This document shows, in pieces, positions 1 through 9,400 of a DNA stretch of 14,828 bases. Where the stretch lies: the NCBI GenBank assembly GCA_945877965.1, contig CAMCTH010000040.1:1-14828 (forward strand), given 5' to 3'. The notes under the pieces were generated by a model. The model was given only the letters and a program-made list of their open reading frames with translations. It was not told where the DNA came from and ran no database searches. This DNA is from Planctomicrobium piriforme (GTDB lineage Bacteria; Planctomycetota; Planctomycetia; Pirellulales; PNKZ01). Position 1 is the stretch's first letter. Every line of letters begins with the position of its first letter. A program made the position numbers and the translations under genes.

Positions 1-597
1 CACAATCAGTAGCGCCGGCAAAACTCCAGCGAGATACGCATAACGCCATTCCGAGCCGACCGCCATGCCGGCCAGCGCGGCGAGCCACGTTCCCAGAATG
101 CTGGATGCGTGAAAGATGCCGGACGCTTGGGCTCGCGCTTTCGGCGGAAACACTTCCGACACGAGCGCTGCCGCGACGGCCCATTCGCCGCCGACGCCGA
201 CCGCCACGAAGAAACGCAGCACGGCCGCCTGCCACAACGAATCGGCGAAGAACGTGAGGCCGGAGAAGACGGAGTAGCAGATGATCGTCAGCATCATGAC
301 GGGCCGCCGCCCCCAACGATCGGCCAACGAGCCGAACGCAATTCCCCCGAGCGTTCCGCCCGCCAGAAAAATTCCCAGGAAGACATCGCCGTAGTATTTC
401 ACCTCGGGCGCGTTGCGTGCGACACCGAGCAACTCGGAGAGGAGATCGTCGCGGGTGATGTTGAAGATCTGACCTTCGTAGACGTCGAACACCCAACCGG
501 CCGAGGCGATGATCAACACCAGCCACTGATAGCGCGTGACGCCGTCGTACCAGCGGCCAGCGCGTTCCGAATTCGACCGGGGGGAGATGCGGCTCAT
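1..597 (-). CDS. MFS transporter, N-terminal half (runs off the left edge)
   Basis: Inner-membrane secondary transporter of the major facilitator superfamily; the substrate cannot be told from this half. Translating the minus strand from the ATG at 597 gives 199 codons without a stop, ending in frame at base 1. MFS families usually have about 400-450 residues, so roughly half is present. A hydrophobic helix lies near residues 24-40. The MFS signature GSLADRWGRRP, the loop between helices 2 and 3, is at residues 89-99. A second signature, R128 followed by VGVGGEW at 133-139, resembles the helix-4 motif of the sugar and metabolite:H+ symporter branch, and SEVFPPKARA follows near 148-157. A sugar, organic acid or aromatic acid symporter is plausible but not shown. 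No clear Shine-Dalgarno precedes the ATG. The leader from the proposed promoter (776-807) is about 170 bases. The family call is firm; the exact start is less so. Confidence 0.9.
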   Translation of the reverse strand, partial: MSRISPRSNSERAGRWYDGVTRYQWLVLIIASAGWVFDVYEGQIFNITRDDLLSELLGVARNAPEVKYYGDVFLGIFLAGGTLGGIAFGSLADRWGRRPVMMLTIICYSVFSGLTFFADSLWQAAVLRFFVAVGVGGEWAVAAALVSEVFPPKARAQASGIFHASSILGTWLAALAGMAVGSEWRYAYLAGVLPALLIV

Positions 598-775
598 GTC
601 AGAAAGTCACTGCCTTGCTGGGAGTGCGCCGTTCGTCGCGGCTGGATCTCGCGCAGGCGACTGCCCCAGCGCCGTAGCCGATAAGCCCGAAACGTAGATC
701 GCGATCATCGTGCGACATGCCGGTTCGAAGTTGAGGCGGAGGGGGCAAACAGATCGACAGGTGGGCGGCGAGAGA

Positions 776-807
776 GTTATAGTTATTTCGTTTTCGAAAT
801 AAGTCAA
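776..807 (-). promoter_or_regulatory. Candidate promoter of the MFS gene with a palindromic operator
   Basis: Read on the minus strand, a TTGACT box (802-807) is followed 20 bases later by TATAAC (776-781). Between them is a perfect 8-bp inverted repeat, TTATTTCG / CGAAATAA, with a 4-base centre (783-802). It lies in an AT-rich island within GC-rich DNA. The 20-base spacing is longer than the sigma-70 optimum, which would fit a promoter that needs an activator or is controlled by a regulator bound at the palindrome. Both the promoter and the operator are inferred from sequence alone. Confidence 0.4.
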
Positions 808-837
808 GAGTCCGTAGCCCAATTTTGTAAAAGTCGC

Positions 838-1264
838 GTGCCGACGGTCGCCGTTTCGGCGGCGAAACTACCTGCGATTTACGCCGCTGTGCTCGTTTTC
901 GGCTTTGCTGTCGGCGTCCTGAGCGGACGTTTCGGCATCGGCGGAGGGGTCGTGTTCGCGCCCGGCTTGGTACTGCTATTCGGTCTCAGCCCGCCCAAGG
1001 CACAAGGCGCCGGGCGGCGGTCCTTGCTTTACAGCTAGTCGCAGAACGTCGAGTTCCGTATCTATCGATTTCCGCCTCCGCACTGGATTTGGCTTAATGC
1101 TCCTTTATCTCGGCGCAACCAGTCTGACGCCGACCTCGGGTCGAGCATCCCACGCCGCATTGCCTGCAGGAGCAACTCTCGTCGGAGCCATGGTCTTGCG
1201 AGCATTTTACAAGCGACCCACTACCATGTCGACGCGGCCGGACTACGGCGCTCGTTGCGAGTAG
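838..1264 (+). pseudogene. Decayed TauE/SafE-family membrane permease
   Basis: Remnant of a TauE/SafE-type permease, a family of anion/sulfite exporters usually of about 250 residues. From a GTG at 838 the first 57 or so residues match the N-terminal part of the family: a hydrophobic helix, then VLSGRFGIGGG (about residues 28-38), then LLFGLSPPKAQG (about 46-57). The frame then runs into a stop at 1036-1038. In the next frame the expected continuation AVLALQL appears around 1018-1038. A further frame from about 1070 reads IDFRLRTGFGLMLLYLG, which resembles the last helix of the family, and stays open to a TAG at 1262-1264. So the gene carries at least two frame changes and has lost most of its middle helices. 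The family is well supported by the GIGGG and AQG motifs. The downstream fragments are less certain, and a sequencing error could explain one shift but not the missing length. Confidence 0.7.
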
Positions 1265-1656
1265 CACATCTTAAATTGTTGATCGAATCAGGACCTGCTG
1301 GAATCGAACGATTTGCGGTGATTTATGCAGGCTAATAAGTGTCGGAGCATAAGAAACGAAGTCCACCCACGTTCAACTAGGTTAGCAGGCACGATCTTGC
1401 TATGAGATAGGGCGACGGTTCCATCTTCGGCAAGCCGGTAATGCCGAGCACTTTTAATCTCGATCACTTCGCGAATTAGATGATTGTTCGGTAATAACGG
1501 CAAAGATTCGGGTGGCATGCCTTGCGGCCGCTAAGCAGGCGTACGACCTGATCCTTCGATTGATTTGACGGCATCTTGGCATAGGATAGTGCCGCGGCGG
1601 CCGGAGCGCGGGCCGTCGTTCGATGTTCGTCCTTTTCTTTGCCGTAAGGAATTGTC
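1265..1656. other. Intergenic stretch upstream of the efflux operon
   Basis: About 390 bases with no convincing gene. It is richer in A and T than the flanking genes, as expected for non-coding or degraded sequence beside the TauE remnant. A 76-codon minus-strand reading frame at 1288-1518 has no recognisable domain and no well-placed ribosome binding site. The right-hand part should hold the efflux operon promoter; the best match is listed separately. No tRNA, terminator or insertion sequence was seen. Confidence 0.5.
1560..1587 (+). promoter_or_regulatory. Weak promoter candidate for the efflux operon
   Basis: TTGATT (1560-1565) and TAGGAT (1582-1587) are separated by 16 bases and lie about 70 bases upstream of the adaptor start. 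Each box matches four of six sigma-70 consensus bases. An overlapping TTGACG at 1565-1570 is a better -35 box but has no -10 at proper spacing. No regulator gene is adjacent. Confidence 0.25.
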
Positions 1657-2988
1657 GTGATTCAGTCAGCCTCGGTTCGGTCGGCGGTTCGGTCAGAGGT
1701 TCGCGGAGTTGCGCCGCTCGGCATGATCGCCGTCGCGTTGATTTCTGCTCATTGCGGATGCAAGGCGAAGGCCGAGACGCCGCCCCCTGCCCCGCCGCCG
1801 TCGGTGGTCGTCAGCACACCGATCGAACGGAGCGTGACGGACTACGTCGACTTTACCGGTCGGACGGAAGCCCCCTTCTCGGTCGATATTCGTCCCGGCG
1901 TGACCGGCTACTTGGTAAAGATGCCGTTTACGGAAGGGACTGAGGTGAAGACGGGAGATCTGTTGTTCGAGATCGATCCGCGTCCTTATCAGGCCGATCT
2001 CGATCGGGCTCAGGGCGACGTCGTGCTGAACGAAGCCAAGCTCAAGCTGGCGAAAGCCGACAACGCGCGCGCGAAGAATATCGCCATGGTCAATGCCGGC
2101 GCGATCAGTCGTCAGGACCTCGACAAGTACGAGGCGGCAGAAGAGGAAGCCGTCGCCGCGGTCGAAGCGTCGAAAGCCAACCTCGAAAGCTACAAGATCA
2201 ATTTAGAATTCACACGAGTCACGTCGCCGATCGACGGGCGCGTCGGTCGCTATTACCTGACGATCGGCAACTTGGTGAATGCCGATACGACGCTACTGAC
2301 GACGGTCGTCTCGCAAGATCCGATCTACGTTTATTACGACGTCGACGAGTTGACGCTGCTCCGGCTAATGCGGCGTTTGATGGCGTCGAATGCCGATCCG
2401 CTCCCCCTCAAGAGATTTGCGGTCTACATGGGCCTCGCCGATGAAGAGGGCTTTCCGCACGTCGGCTACATCAACTTTGCCAACAACGTGGTGAATGCGT
2501 CGACCGGCACGATCACCGTCCGCGGCGTGTTCGAGAACCCGGCCACACCGTCGACTCGCCGACTGCTGAAGCCCGGCATGTTCGTACGCGTTCGCTTCCC
2601 CAACGGCGAACCCCACCCGGCCCTGTTGGTCAGCGAGAAGGCGCTCGGCACCGACCAGGGGCGAAAGTATCTGCTCGTGGTCAACGACAAGAACATTGTC
2701 GAGTATCGGCCCGTGACGACCGGCCCGTTGCAGGACGACGGCCTGCGTGTGATCGAAACGGGATTGAAAGTCGGCGAGCGGATGATCGTGAGTGGTCTGC
2801 AATTTGCGCGACCGAAGGCGGAAGTACGCGTCGAACTCCAACCGATGCCCACAATCGCGAGCACGTCGACGACGCCGGCACCGACGCCCAGCACGCCGAC
2901 GCCGACCGTTTCGCAACCGCCCGCCGCTCCGCGACCGTCGACCACGCCGTCACCGATGCCGAGCCCGACCGGCCCGACCAATCCCTAG
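1657..2988 (+). CDS. RND efflux periplasmic adaptor (MexE/AcrA-like membrane fusion protein)
   Basis: Periplasmic adaptor linking an inner-membrane RND pump to an outer-membrane channel. The GTG start at 1657 is supported by TAAGGA at 1645-1650, six bases away. The 443-residue product begins with a basic stretch and a hydrophobic export segment (about 18-31) ending in the cysteines C33 and C35. A lipid anchor is likely, but the residues before either Cys make a poor lipobox. The barrel-sandwich/lipoyl half-motif follows: GVTGYLVKM near 87-95, then FTEGTEVKTGDLLFEIDPRPY. An alpha-helical hairpin rich in Ala, Glu and Lys runs from about 115 to 180. The returning lipoyl half VTSPIDGRVGRYYLTIGNLV lies near 188-207, followed by the beta-barrel and membrane-proximal domains. 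Beyond residue about 390 is a Pro/Thr/Ser-rich tail of some 50 residues, unusual for the family and probably disordered. It is the first gene of an operon with two RND pumps. Confidence 0.95.
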   Translation: MIQSASVRSAVRSEVRGVAPLGMIAVALISAHCGCKAKAETPPPAPPPSVVVSTPIERSVTDYVDFTGRTEAPFSVDIRPGVTGYLVKMPFTEGTEVKTGDLLFEIDPRPYQADLDRAQGDVVLNEAKLKLAKADNARAKNIAMVNAGAISRQDLDKYEAAEEEAVAAVEASKANLESYKINLEFTRVTSPIDGRVGRYYLTIGNLVNADTTLLTTVVSQDPIYVYYDVDELTLLRLMRRLMASNADPLPLKRFAVYMGLADEEGFPHVGYINFANNVVNASTGTITVRGVFENPATPSTRRLLKPGMFVRVRFPNGEPHPALLVSEKALGTDQGRKYLLVVNDKNIVEYRPVTTGPLQDDGLRVIETGLKVGERMIVSGLQFARPKAEVRVELQPMPTIASTSTTPAPTPSTPTPTVSQPPAAPRPSTTPSPMPSPTGPTNP

Positions 2989-3040
2989 TCGTCGACGGAC
3001 CGCGACTGAAACTTTACGTGGGCAAGGATCGACCTGAATC

Positions 3041-6000
3041 GTGATCTCCGGCTTCTTTATCGATCGACCGATTTTCGCTTCGGTGATTTCGATCGTCCTG
3101 ACGTTGGCCGGCGCGATTGCGATGTTCACCCTGCCGATTGCGCAGTACCCGCCCATTGCGCCGCCGACGGTCGTCGTTAGCTGCAACTTTCCCGGCGCCA
3201 GCGCGATGGTCGTCGCTGACACGATCGCCGCGCCGATCGAACAGCAGGTGAACGGCGTCGAAGGCATGCTCTACATGTCGTCGCAAAGCGGCAACGACGG
3301 TTCGTACAGCCTCACCGTCACGTTCGACTTGGGGACGGATCTGAACACGGCCCTGGTGATGGTGCAGAATCGCGTCGCCTTGGCCATGCCGCAACTCCCC
3401 GACTCGGTGCAGCGGCAAGGGTTGACGATCAAAAAGAAATCGCCCGACATTTTGCTCGTCGTCAATTTCTTTTCGCCCGACGGTCGCTACGACGATCTCT
3501 ATCTGAGCAACTTCGCCACGATCAACGTCAAAGACGAACTCTTGCGACTGGAGGGCATCGGTGATCTGAACTACTTCGGCCAACGCGACTACAGCATTCG
3601 CGCCTGGCTCGATCCGCAGAAGTTGGCGTCGCGCAGCATGACCGCCACCGACGTGTCGACGGCGATCCAAAACCAAAGCGCCGCCACGTCTCCGGGGCAA
3701 ATCGGACAGCAACCGTCCGATGCCGCGGCCGAGTTTCAGTTGCCGATCGATACGCTCGGTCGACTCTCGACGCCCGAAGAGTTCGGCGAGATCGTCGTTA
3801 AGGCCGACGCCGGCGGGCCGAACGGCACGTCGGTCCAGTTCGTTCACTTGCGTGACGTGGCCCGCGTCGAGCTCGGGGCCCAAAACTACAATCTCTTCTG
3901 CCGCATCGACGGCAAACCCTCCGTCGGATTGGCCGTCTACCAGTTGCCCGGCACCAACGCCCTCGATGTGGCGGAAGCGGTGCGGGCGAAGATGAAGGAG
4001 CTAGCTCCGCGGTTTCCCGATGGCATCGAGTACGGCATCTATCTCGACACGACGCTCTACATCAGCGAATCGGTGAAGGACGTCGTCAAAACCTTATTCG
4101 AAGCGATTGCGCTGGTCGCGATCGTCGTGCTGATCTTCTTGCAAAGCTGGCGGGCGACGCTGATTCCCCTCATCGCCGTGCCGGTCGCGATCGTCGGCAC
4201 GTTCAGCGTGATGGCTGTAATCGGTTTCAGCTTCAACAACATCTCGCTGTTTGGGCTCGTCCTGGCGATCGGCATCGTCGTCGATGATGCGATCGTCGTG
4301 GTCGAGAACGTCGAGCGGTGGCTGGAACTCGGACACTCGCCGCGCGAAGCAGCCCATCGCGCGATGGAAGAAGTGACCGGGCCGGTCATCGCCGTCGCCC
4401 TGGTGTTGTGCGCGGTATTCCTCCCCTGCGCCTTCATCTCGGGCATCACCGGTCAGTTCTTTCGGCAGTTCGCCGTGACGATTGCCGTGTCGACCGTGCT
4501 GTCGGCGCTGAACTCGCTGACGCTCAGTCCCGCGCTGGCGGCACTCTTGTTGCGACCGCACAGCGACAAACGCGATTGGGCTTCGCGGTTTCTCAACTTC
4601 ACGCTCGGTTGGTTTTTCAGCTTGTTCAATGCCACGTTTCGCGTCGCGACTGACACTTATGCTTGGATCGTCGGCTGGTTGCTTCGCCTCTCGGTGATCG
4701 TGCTGGCGATCTATGCAGGCTTGCTGTTTTTCACCGGCCATTTATTGGACCGTTATCCGATCGGGTTCATTCCGCAGCAAGACCAGGGGCGAATCTTCGT
4801 CGACGTCCAACTCCCCGACTCCGCCTCGGTGCAGCGCTCGCGCGACGCGATGGCGCAAATCGAGCAGATCGCGCTCAACCTGCCCGGCGTCGCCCACACG
4901 ATGGTAGTCGCCGGGCAATCGGTGTTGATGCAGTCGAACAGTTCCAACTACGGCACGATGTTCGTCATTCTCGATCCGTGGAGCGATCGCAACTCGCCGG
5001 GGTTGACCGCCAACGGTCTGATCGAACGCTTGAAGCAGGAGTACGCCGCGAAAGTTAAAGAAGCACAGATCGGCGTCTACAGTATGCCGCCCGTTCCCGG
5101 CATCGGCCTGGCCAGCGGCTTTAAGTTTCTCGTCGAAGATCGCGGCTCCGCAGGCTTCGACGAACTGCAACGCGTTGCCGAGGCGGTCGCGGCCGAGGGT
5201 GCGAAAGTGCCGAACATGGTCGTCATGCCGCCGGTGTTTCGATCCAACACGCCGCAGATCTATCTCGATATCGACCGCGCGAAGGCGCAATCGTTGGGCG
5301 TCTCGATCGACGACGTCAATCAAACGCTCCAGATCTATCTCGGCTCCTATTACGTCAACAACTTCAACGAGTTCGGTCGCTATTGGCAGGTGAACATTCA
5401 GGCCGACGGAGACTTCCGCGATCAGGTGTCGAAACTCAATCAGCTGTTCGTGCGGAGCAAGCAAGGGAACATGGTCCCACTCGGCACGTTGGTGCAAGCT
5501 CGCGACATCGGCGGGCCGGCGATGATCACTCGCTACAATTTGTACAACGCCGCGGCCGTGTTGGGAGGCGGTCGACCGCCGCTCAGTTCCGGTCAGTCGA
5601 TCGACATCATGGAGGACGTCGCCGCGAAAGTTTTGCCGCCGTCGATGCAGATCGAATGGACCGAACTGACGCTGATGCAAATCAAAGCAGGGAACACGGC
5701 CCTCTATGTGTTCGGCGCGGCGGTGGTGATGGTGTTTCTCGTTCTGGCCGCGCAGTACGAAAGCTGGGCGTTGCCCCTCGCCGTCATTCTCGTCGTGCCG
5801 ATGTGCTTGCTCTCGTCGTTGTTCGGCATCTTTTTGCGGCGGCTGCCGATGGACATCTTCGTCCAGATCGGCTTCGTCGTGCTCGTCGGGCTGGCCTGCA
5901 AGAATGCGATCCTCATCATCGAGTTTGCGAAACAGATGCGGGCCGAAGGCAAACCGCGCCGCGAAGCGACGATCGAAGCGTCGCGCTTGCGGCTCCGCCC

Positions 6001-6454
6001 AATCTTGATGACCTCGGCGGCGTTCATCCTCGGCGTGCTGCCGATGGTCGTCGCACACGGAGCCGGCGCCGAGATGCGTTGGTCACTGGGGACGGCCGTC
6101 TTCAGCGGCATGATCGGCGTAACATTGTTTGGCATTTTTCTTACGCCCGTCTTCTTCAACGCGATCGAATGGTTCGGCGAGTTCTCGATCTTCCGTTACG
6201 TCTGGGTCCAGCGCGTCGGCTCGGCGCTGGCAGGCGGATCGGCCGGCCTCGTCATCGGTTGGCTGGCGCATAAGGCCGGCGTGCCGTCGTTGCGTTGGTC
6301 GCTCGTCGGCGGCTTCTTGCTCGGAATCGTCGCCGCAGCCCTCGTGCAAAGCGGACTCTACGTGCCGCGCCGTCGTCCGACTTCGGAAGCCGACGGTTCT
6401 GCGGAGCCGTCGCCTGAAGTTCCCCCGTCCTCTTCCGGAGACGCCTCGTCGTGA
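3041..6454 (+). CDS. RND multidrug efflux pump, HAE-1 family (MexF-like), first of two
   Basis: Inner-membrane proton-driven exporter, expected to act as a trimer with the upstream adaptor. The GTG start is preceded by AAGGAT at 3024-3029 and gives the family N-terminus FFIDRPIF. Motifs in order: helix 1 and IAQYPPIAPPTV; MLYMSSQ near 77; QSWRATLIPLIAVPVAIVGT before helix 3; the proton-relay aspartates D415 and D416 in IGIVVDDAIVVVENVER (helix 4); LGSYYVNNFNEFGR in the docking domain; K954 in CKNAILIIEFAK (helix 10); R984 and T991 in RLRLRPILMTS (helix 11). These correspond to AcrB D407, D408, K940, R971 and T978, so the pump looks functional. MexF is the closest family member I can recall. 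The 1137 residues exceed the usual 1030-1070: after helix 12 (ending about 1047) come about 90 extra residues with two predicted helices (about 1060-1077 and 1086-1106) and a Pro/Ser-rich acidic end. It ends inside the start of the next pump. The substrate is unknown. Confidence 0.97.
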   Translation: MISGFFIDRPIFASVISIVLTLAGAIAMFTLPIAQYPPIAPPTVVVSCNFPGASAMVVADTIAAPIEQQVNGVEGMLYMSSQSGNDGSYSLTVTFDLGTDLNTALVMVQNRVALAMPQLPDSVQRQGLTIKKKSPDILLVVNFFSPDGRYDDLYLSNFATINVKDELLRLEGIGDLNYFGQRDYSIRAWLDPQKLASRSMTATDVSTAIQNQSAATSPGQIGQQPSDAAAEFQLPIDTLGRLSTPEEFGEIVVKADAGGPNGTSVQFVHLRDVARVELGAQNYNLFCRIDGKPSVGLAVYQLPGTNALDVAEAVRAKMKELAPRFPDGIEYGIYLDTTLYISESVKDVVKTLFEAIALVAIVVLIFLQSWRATLIPLIAVPVAIVGTFSVMAVIGFSFNNISLFGLVLAIGIVVDDAIVVVENVERWLELGHSPREAAHRAMEEVTGPVIAVALVLCAVFLPCAFISGITGQFFRQFAVTIAVSTVLSALNSLTLSPALAALLLRPHSDKRDWASRFLNFTLGWFFSLFNATFRVATDTYAWIVGWLLRLSVIVLAIYAGLLFFTGHLLDRYPIGFIPQQDQGRIFVDVQLPDSASVQRSRDAMAQIEQIALNLPGVAHTMVVAGQSVLMQSNSSNYGTMFVILDPWSDRNSPGLTANGLIERLKQEYAAKVKEAQIGVYSMPPVPGIGLASGFKFLVEDRGSAGFDELQRVAEAVAAEGAKVPNMVVMPPVFRSNTPQIYLDIDRAKAQSLGVSIDDVNQTLQIYLGSYYVNNFNEFGRYWQVNIQADGDFRDQVSKLNQLFVRSKQGNMVPLGTLVQARDIGGPAMITRYNLYNAAAVLGGGRPPLSSGQSIDIMEDVAAKVLPPSMQIEWTELTLMQIKAGNTALYVFGAAVVMVFLVLAAQYESWALPLAVILVVPMCLLSSLFGIFLRRLPMDIFVQIGFVVLVGLACKNAILIIEFAKQMRAEGKPRREATIEASRLRLRPILMTSAAFILGVLPMVVAHGAGAEMRWSLGTAVFSGMIGVTLFGIFLTPVFFNAIEWFGEFSIFRYVWVQRVGSALAGGSAGLVIGWLAHKAGVPSLRWSLVGGFLLGIVAAALVQSGLYVPRRRPTSEADGSAEPSPEVPPSSSGDASS

Positions 6455-9400
6455 TTTCGCATTTCTTTATCGATCGCCCGATCTTTGCGGCGGTGCTGTC
6501 GATCATTCTGACGTTGGCCGGCGGCGTGGCGGTGTTTTCGCTGCCGGTCGCCCAGTATCCGGACGTGACGCCGCCGACCGTGCTGGTGACCGCGTCGTAT
6601 CCGGGTGCAAATGCCGAGACGGTGCGCGACACGGTCGCCGCACCGATCGAGCAGCAGGTGAGCGGCGTCGAGAACATGCTCTACATGTCGTCGCAATGCA
6701 CGAACGACGGCACCTATCAGCTGCTCGTCACGTTCAAGTTGGGCATGGACTCCGACATGGCCCAGGTGCTGGTGCAGAACCGCGTGTCGCTGGCGCAGCC
6801 GGTCATTCCAGTGCTCGTCCAACGACAGGGGATCAGCGTCAAGAAGATTTCCCCCAGCACCATGATGATCGTCAATCTGACCTCGCCCGACGATCGCTAC
6901 GACGCGCTCTTCCTGAGCAACTACGCCACGATCCAAATCAAAGACGAACTCGGACGGCTCGAAGGCGTGGCTGCGGTTTCGTATCTCGGCCAGCGCGATT
7001 ACAGCATGCGAGCCTGGCTCGATCCCGACAAACTCGCGTCGCTCAGTCTCTCGGCCGACGACATCGTCAACGCCATCAACGATCAGAACGTCCAGGTCGC
7101 CGCGGGACAGATCGGACAAGAACCGGTCGCCCAGGGGCAGCAGTTCCAGCTGACGATCAACACGCTGGGCCGGCTCATGGACGTCGAGCAGTTCGGCGCA
7201 ATCGTCGTTAAGTCGGCCGACTTGACGCAAAATCAGCAATCCTCGCGCATTGTACGGCTGCGCGACGTGGCCCGCCTCGAACTCGGAGCCCAACAGTACG
7301 ATCAGTCGTGCACGCTCGACGGTAAGCCCTCGGTGGCGCTGTCGATCTTTCAACTCCCCGGATCAAATGCCCTGCAAACGGCGAAAGGCGTTTATGCCAA
7401 GATGGCAGAGCTGGAAAAACGATTTCCCGAGGGGCTTGAGTACCACATCGTCTACGACACGACGCCGTTCATCGAAGAATCGATTCTCGAAGTCTTCAAG
7501 ACGTTGCGCGATGCGATCATTCTCGTGGCGATCGTCGTCTTGGTGTTTCTGCAAAGCTGGCGCGCGGCGCTCATTCCACTCGTCGCCGTGCCGGTCGCGA
7601 TCGTCGGCACGTTTGCCGCGATGGCCGGACTCGGCTACTCGCTGAACAACCTGTCGCTGTTTGGATTGGTGCTCGCCATCGGCATCGTGGTCGACGATGC
7701 GATCGTCGTCGTCGAGAACGTCGAGCGGTGGCTCGCGGCGGGCTTGAACCCGCGCGATGCGGCGCGAAAAGCCATGGACGAAGTTACCGGGCCGGTCATC
7801 GCCGTGGCATTAGTCCTCTGCTCGGTGTTCGTTCCCTGCGCTTTCATCTCGGGCATCACCGGACAATTCTTCCGCCAGTTCGCGGTGACCATCGCCGTCT
7901 CGACCGCGCTCTCGGCCCTCAATTCGCTGACGCTCAGCCCGGCGCTCGCCGCCATCTTGCTCCGTCCGCACGGCGCGAAACGCGATCCCCTGACAAAGCT
8001 GTTCGACTTCACACTCGGTTGGTTTTTCAAGGGCTTCAACAAGACGTTTGATTTCACCACGACCGTCTACACGCGGGTGGTCGGCGGACTGTTGCGCGTC
8101 AGCATCGTCGTGCTGGCGGTTTACGGCGGGTTGCTTGTGCTAACGTATTACGAATTCGCCCACACTCCGACCGGCTTCGTGCCGCAGCAAGACAAAGGCT
8201 TCTTGCTCGTGAACGTACAACTCCCCGACTCCTCGTCGGTGCAACGAACGCGGGAGATCGTGGCCCAGATCGAAACGATCGCTTTGAAAACGGAGGGAGT
8301 CGGACACACGGTCGGCATCTCCGGACAATCGTTGCTGCTCAGCACGAACGCACCGAACCTCGGCTCGCTGTATGTGATGTTGAAGGACTTCGAAGATCGG
8401 CCGCACATTTCGGCCGACGATGTGGCCAGCGCCTTGAATCGCGAGTGTGCGGCGACGATTCGCGATGCGGTCGTCAGCGTCTTCGGCGCGCCGCCGATCG
8501 AAGGACTCGGCACGACCGGCGGCTTCAAGATCATTCTCGAAGATCGCGGCAACGTGGGCTTAGCCGAGTTGCAGCAAGTGAGCGATCAAGTCGTCAACCG
8601 CGCCAATGCCGACCCGAAACTCCAAGGGGTGTTCAACGGCCTGCGGTCCAACACACCGTGGATCTATCTCGATATCGATCGCGAAAAGTGCATGGCGCTG
8701 GGAGTGCCGCTGTCGCAGGTCTTCTCCACGCTGCAAATCTATCTTGGCTCCTACTACGTCAACAACTTCAACGAGTTCGGGCGGTCGTGGCAGGTGAACG
8801 TCATGGCCGACGCGGAGTCGCGCGGACGCGTCAACAAGCTGTTGGAACTCAAGGTCCCCAATCTTGCCAAAGAGATGGTTCCCCTCGGCACGATCATCAA
8901 GATTCGCGACGTCAGCGGTCCGCTGATGTTGATGCGCTACAACATGTACTCGGCGACCGCCGTCACCGGGAACTTGCGCCCGGGAACGAGCTCCGGCGAG
9001 GCGATCACGCTCGTCGAGCAGATTGCTCAGCAGGAGTTGCCGCGAACCATGTCGTACGACTGGACCGAGCTGACGCTCATGCAATTGGCGGCGGGCAACA
9101 CGGCGATGTATGTCTTTGCGTTGGCTGTGGTGTTCGTCTTCTTGGTACTCGCGGCCCAATACGAAAGCTGGTCGCTGCCGTTGGCGGTCATTCTCGTCGT
9201 GCCGATGTGTCTGCTCTCGTCGGTCATCGGCGTGAACATCGCGCACCTCGACGTCAACATCTTCACGCAGATTGGGCTGATCGTGCTGGTCGGCCTGGCG
9301 AGCAAGAACGCGATTCTGATCGTCGAGTTCGCCAAGCAGGAACATGACCAAGGAAAGCCGCGCCGCGAGGCGACGATGGAAGCGTGCCGCCTGCGTTTGC

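Noticed and set aside
607..822. 71-codon minus-strand reading frame upstream of the MFS gene
   Set aside because: It begins upstream of and spans the likely MFS promoter and palindrome, has no recognisable domain, and no good ribosome binding site. More likely leader sequence.
1288..1315. Minus-strand GTTCGATTCCAGCAGG resembling a tRNA T-arm
   Set aside because: The flanking bases do not pair into a T-stem and no acceptor, D-arm or anticodon arm is present.
1288..1518. 76-codon minus-strand reading frame in the intergenic stretch
   Set aside because: No recognisable domain; an AAGG lies only one base before the ATG, too close to act. It may be a gene remnant, but nothing supports it as a gene.
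4742..6058. Long (438-codon) antisense reading frame inside the first RND gene
   Set aside because: A shadow of codon bias in a GC-rich gene: rich in Arg, His, Asp and Gln with no domain, lying opposite a clear pump gene. The same holds for 8560-9726, 6358-7353 and 3014-3883 on the minus strand.
6129..7211. 360-codon plus-strand frame across the junction of the two RND genes
   Set aside because: An out-of-frame reading of both pump genes, Arg/Ser-rich and without domains. The true frames are fixed by strong motifs on both sides.
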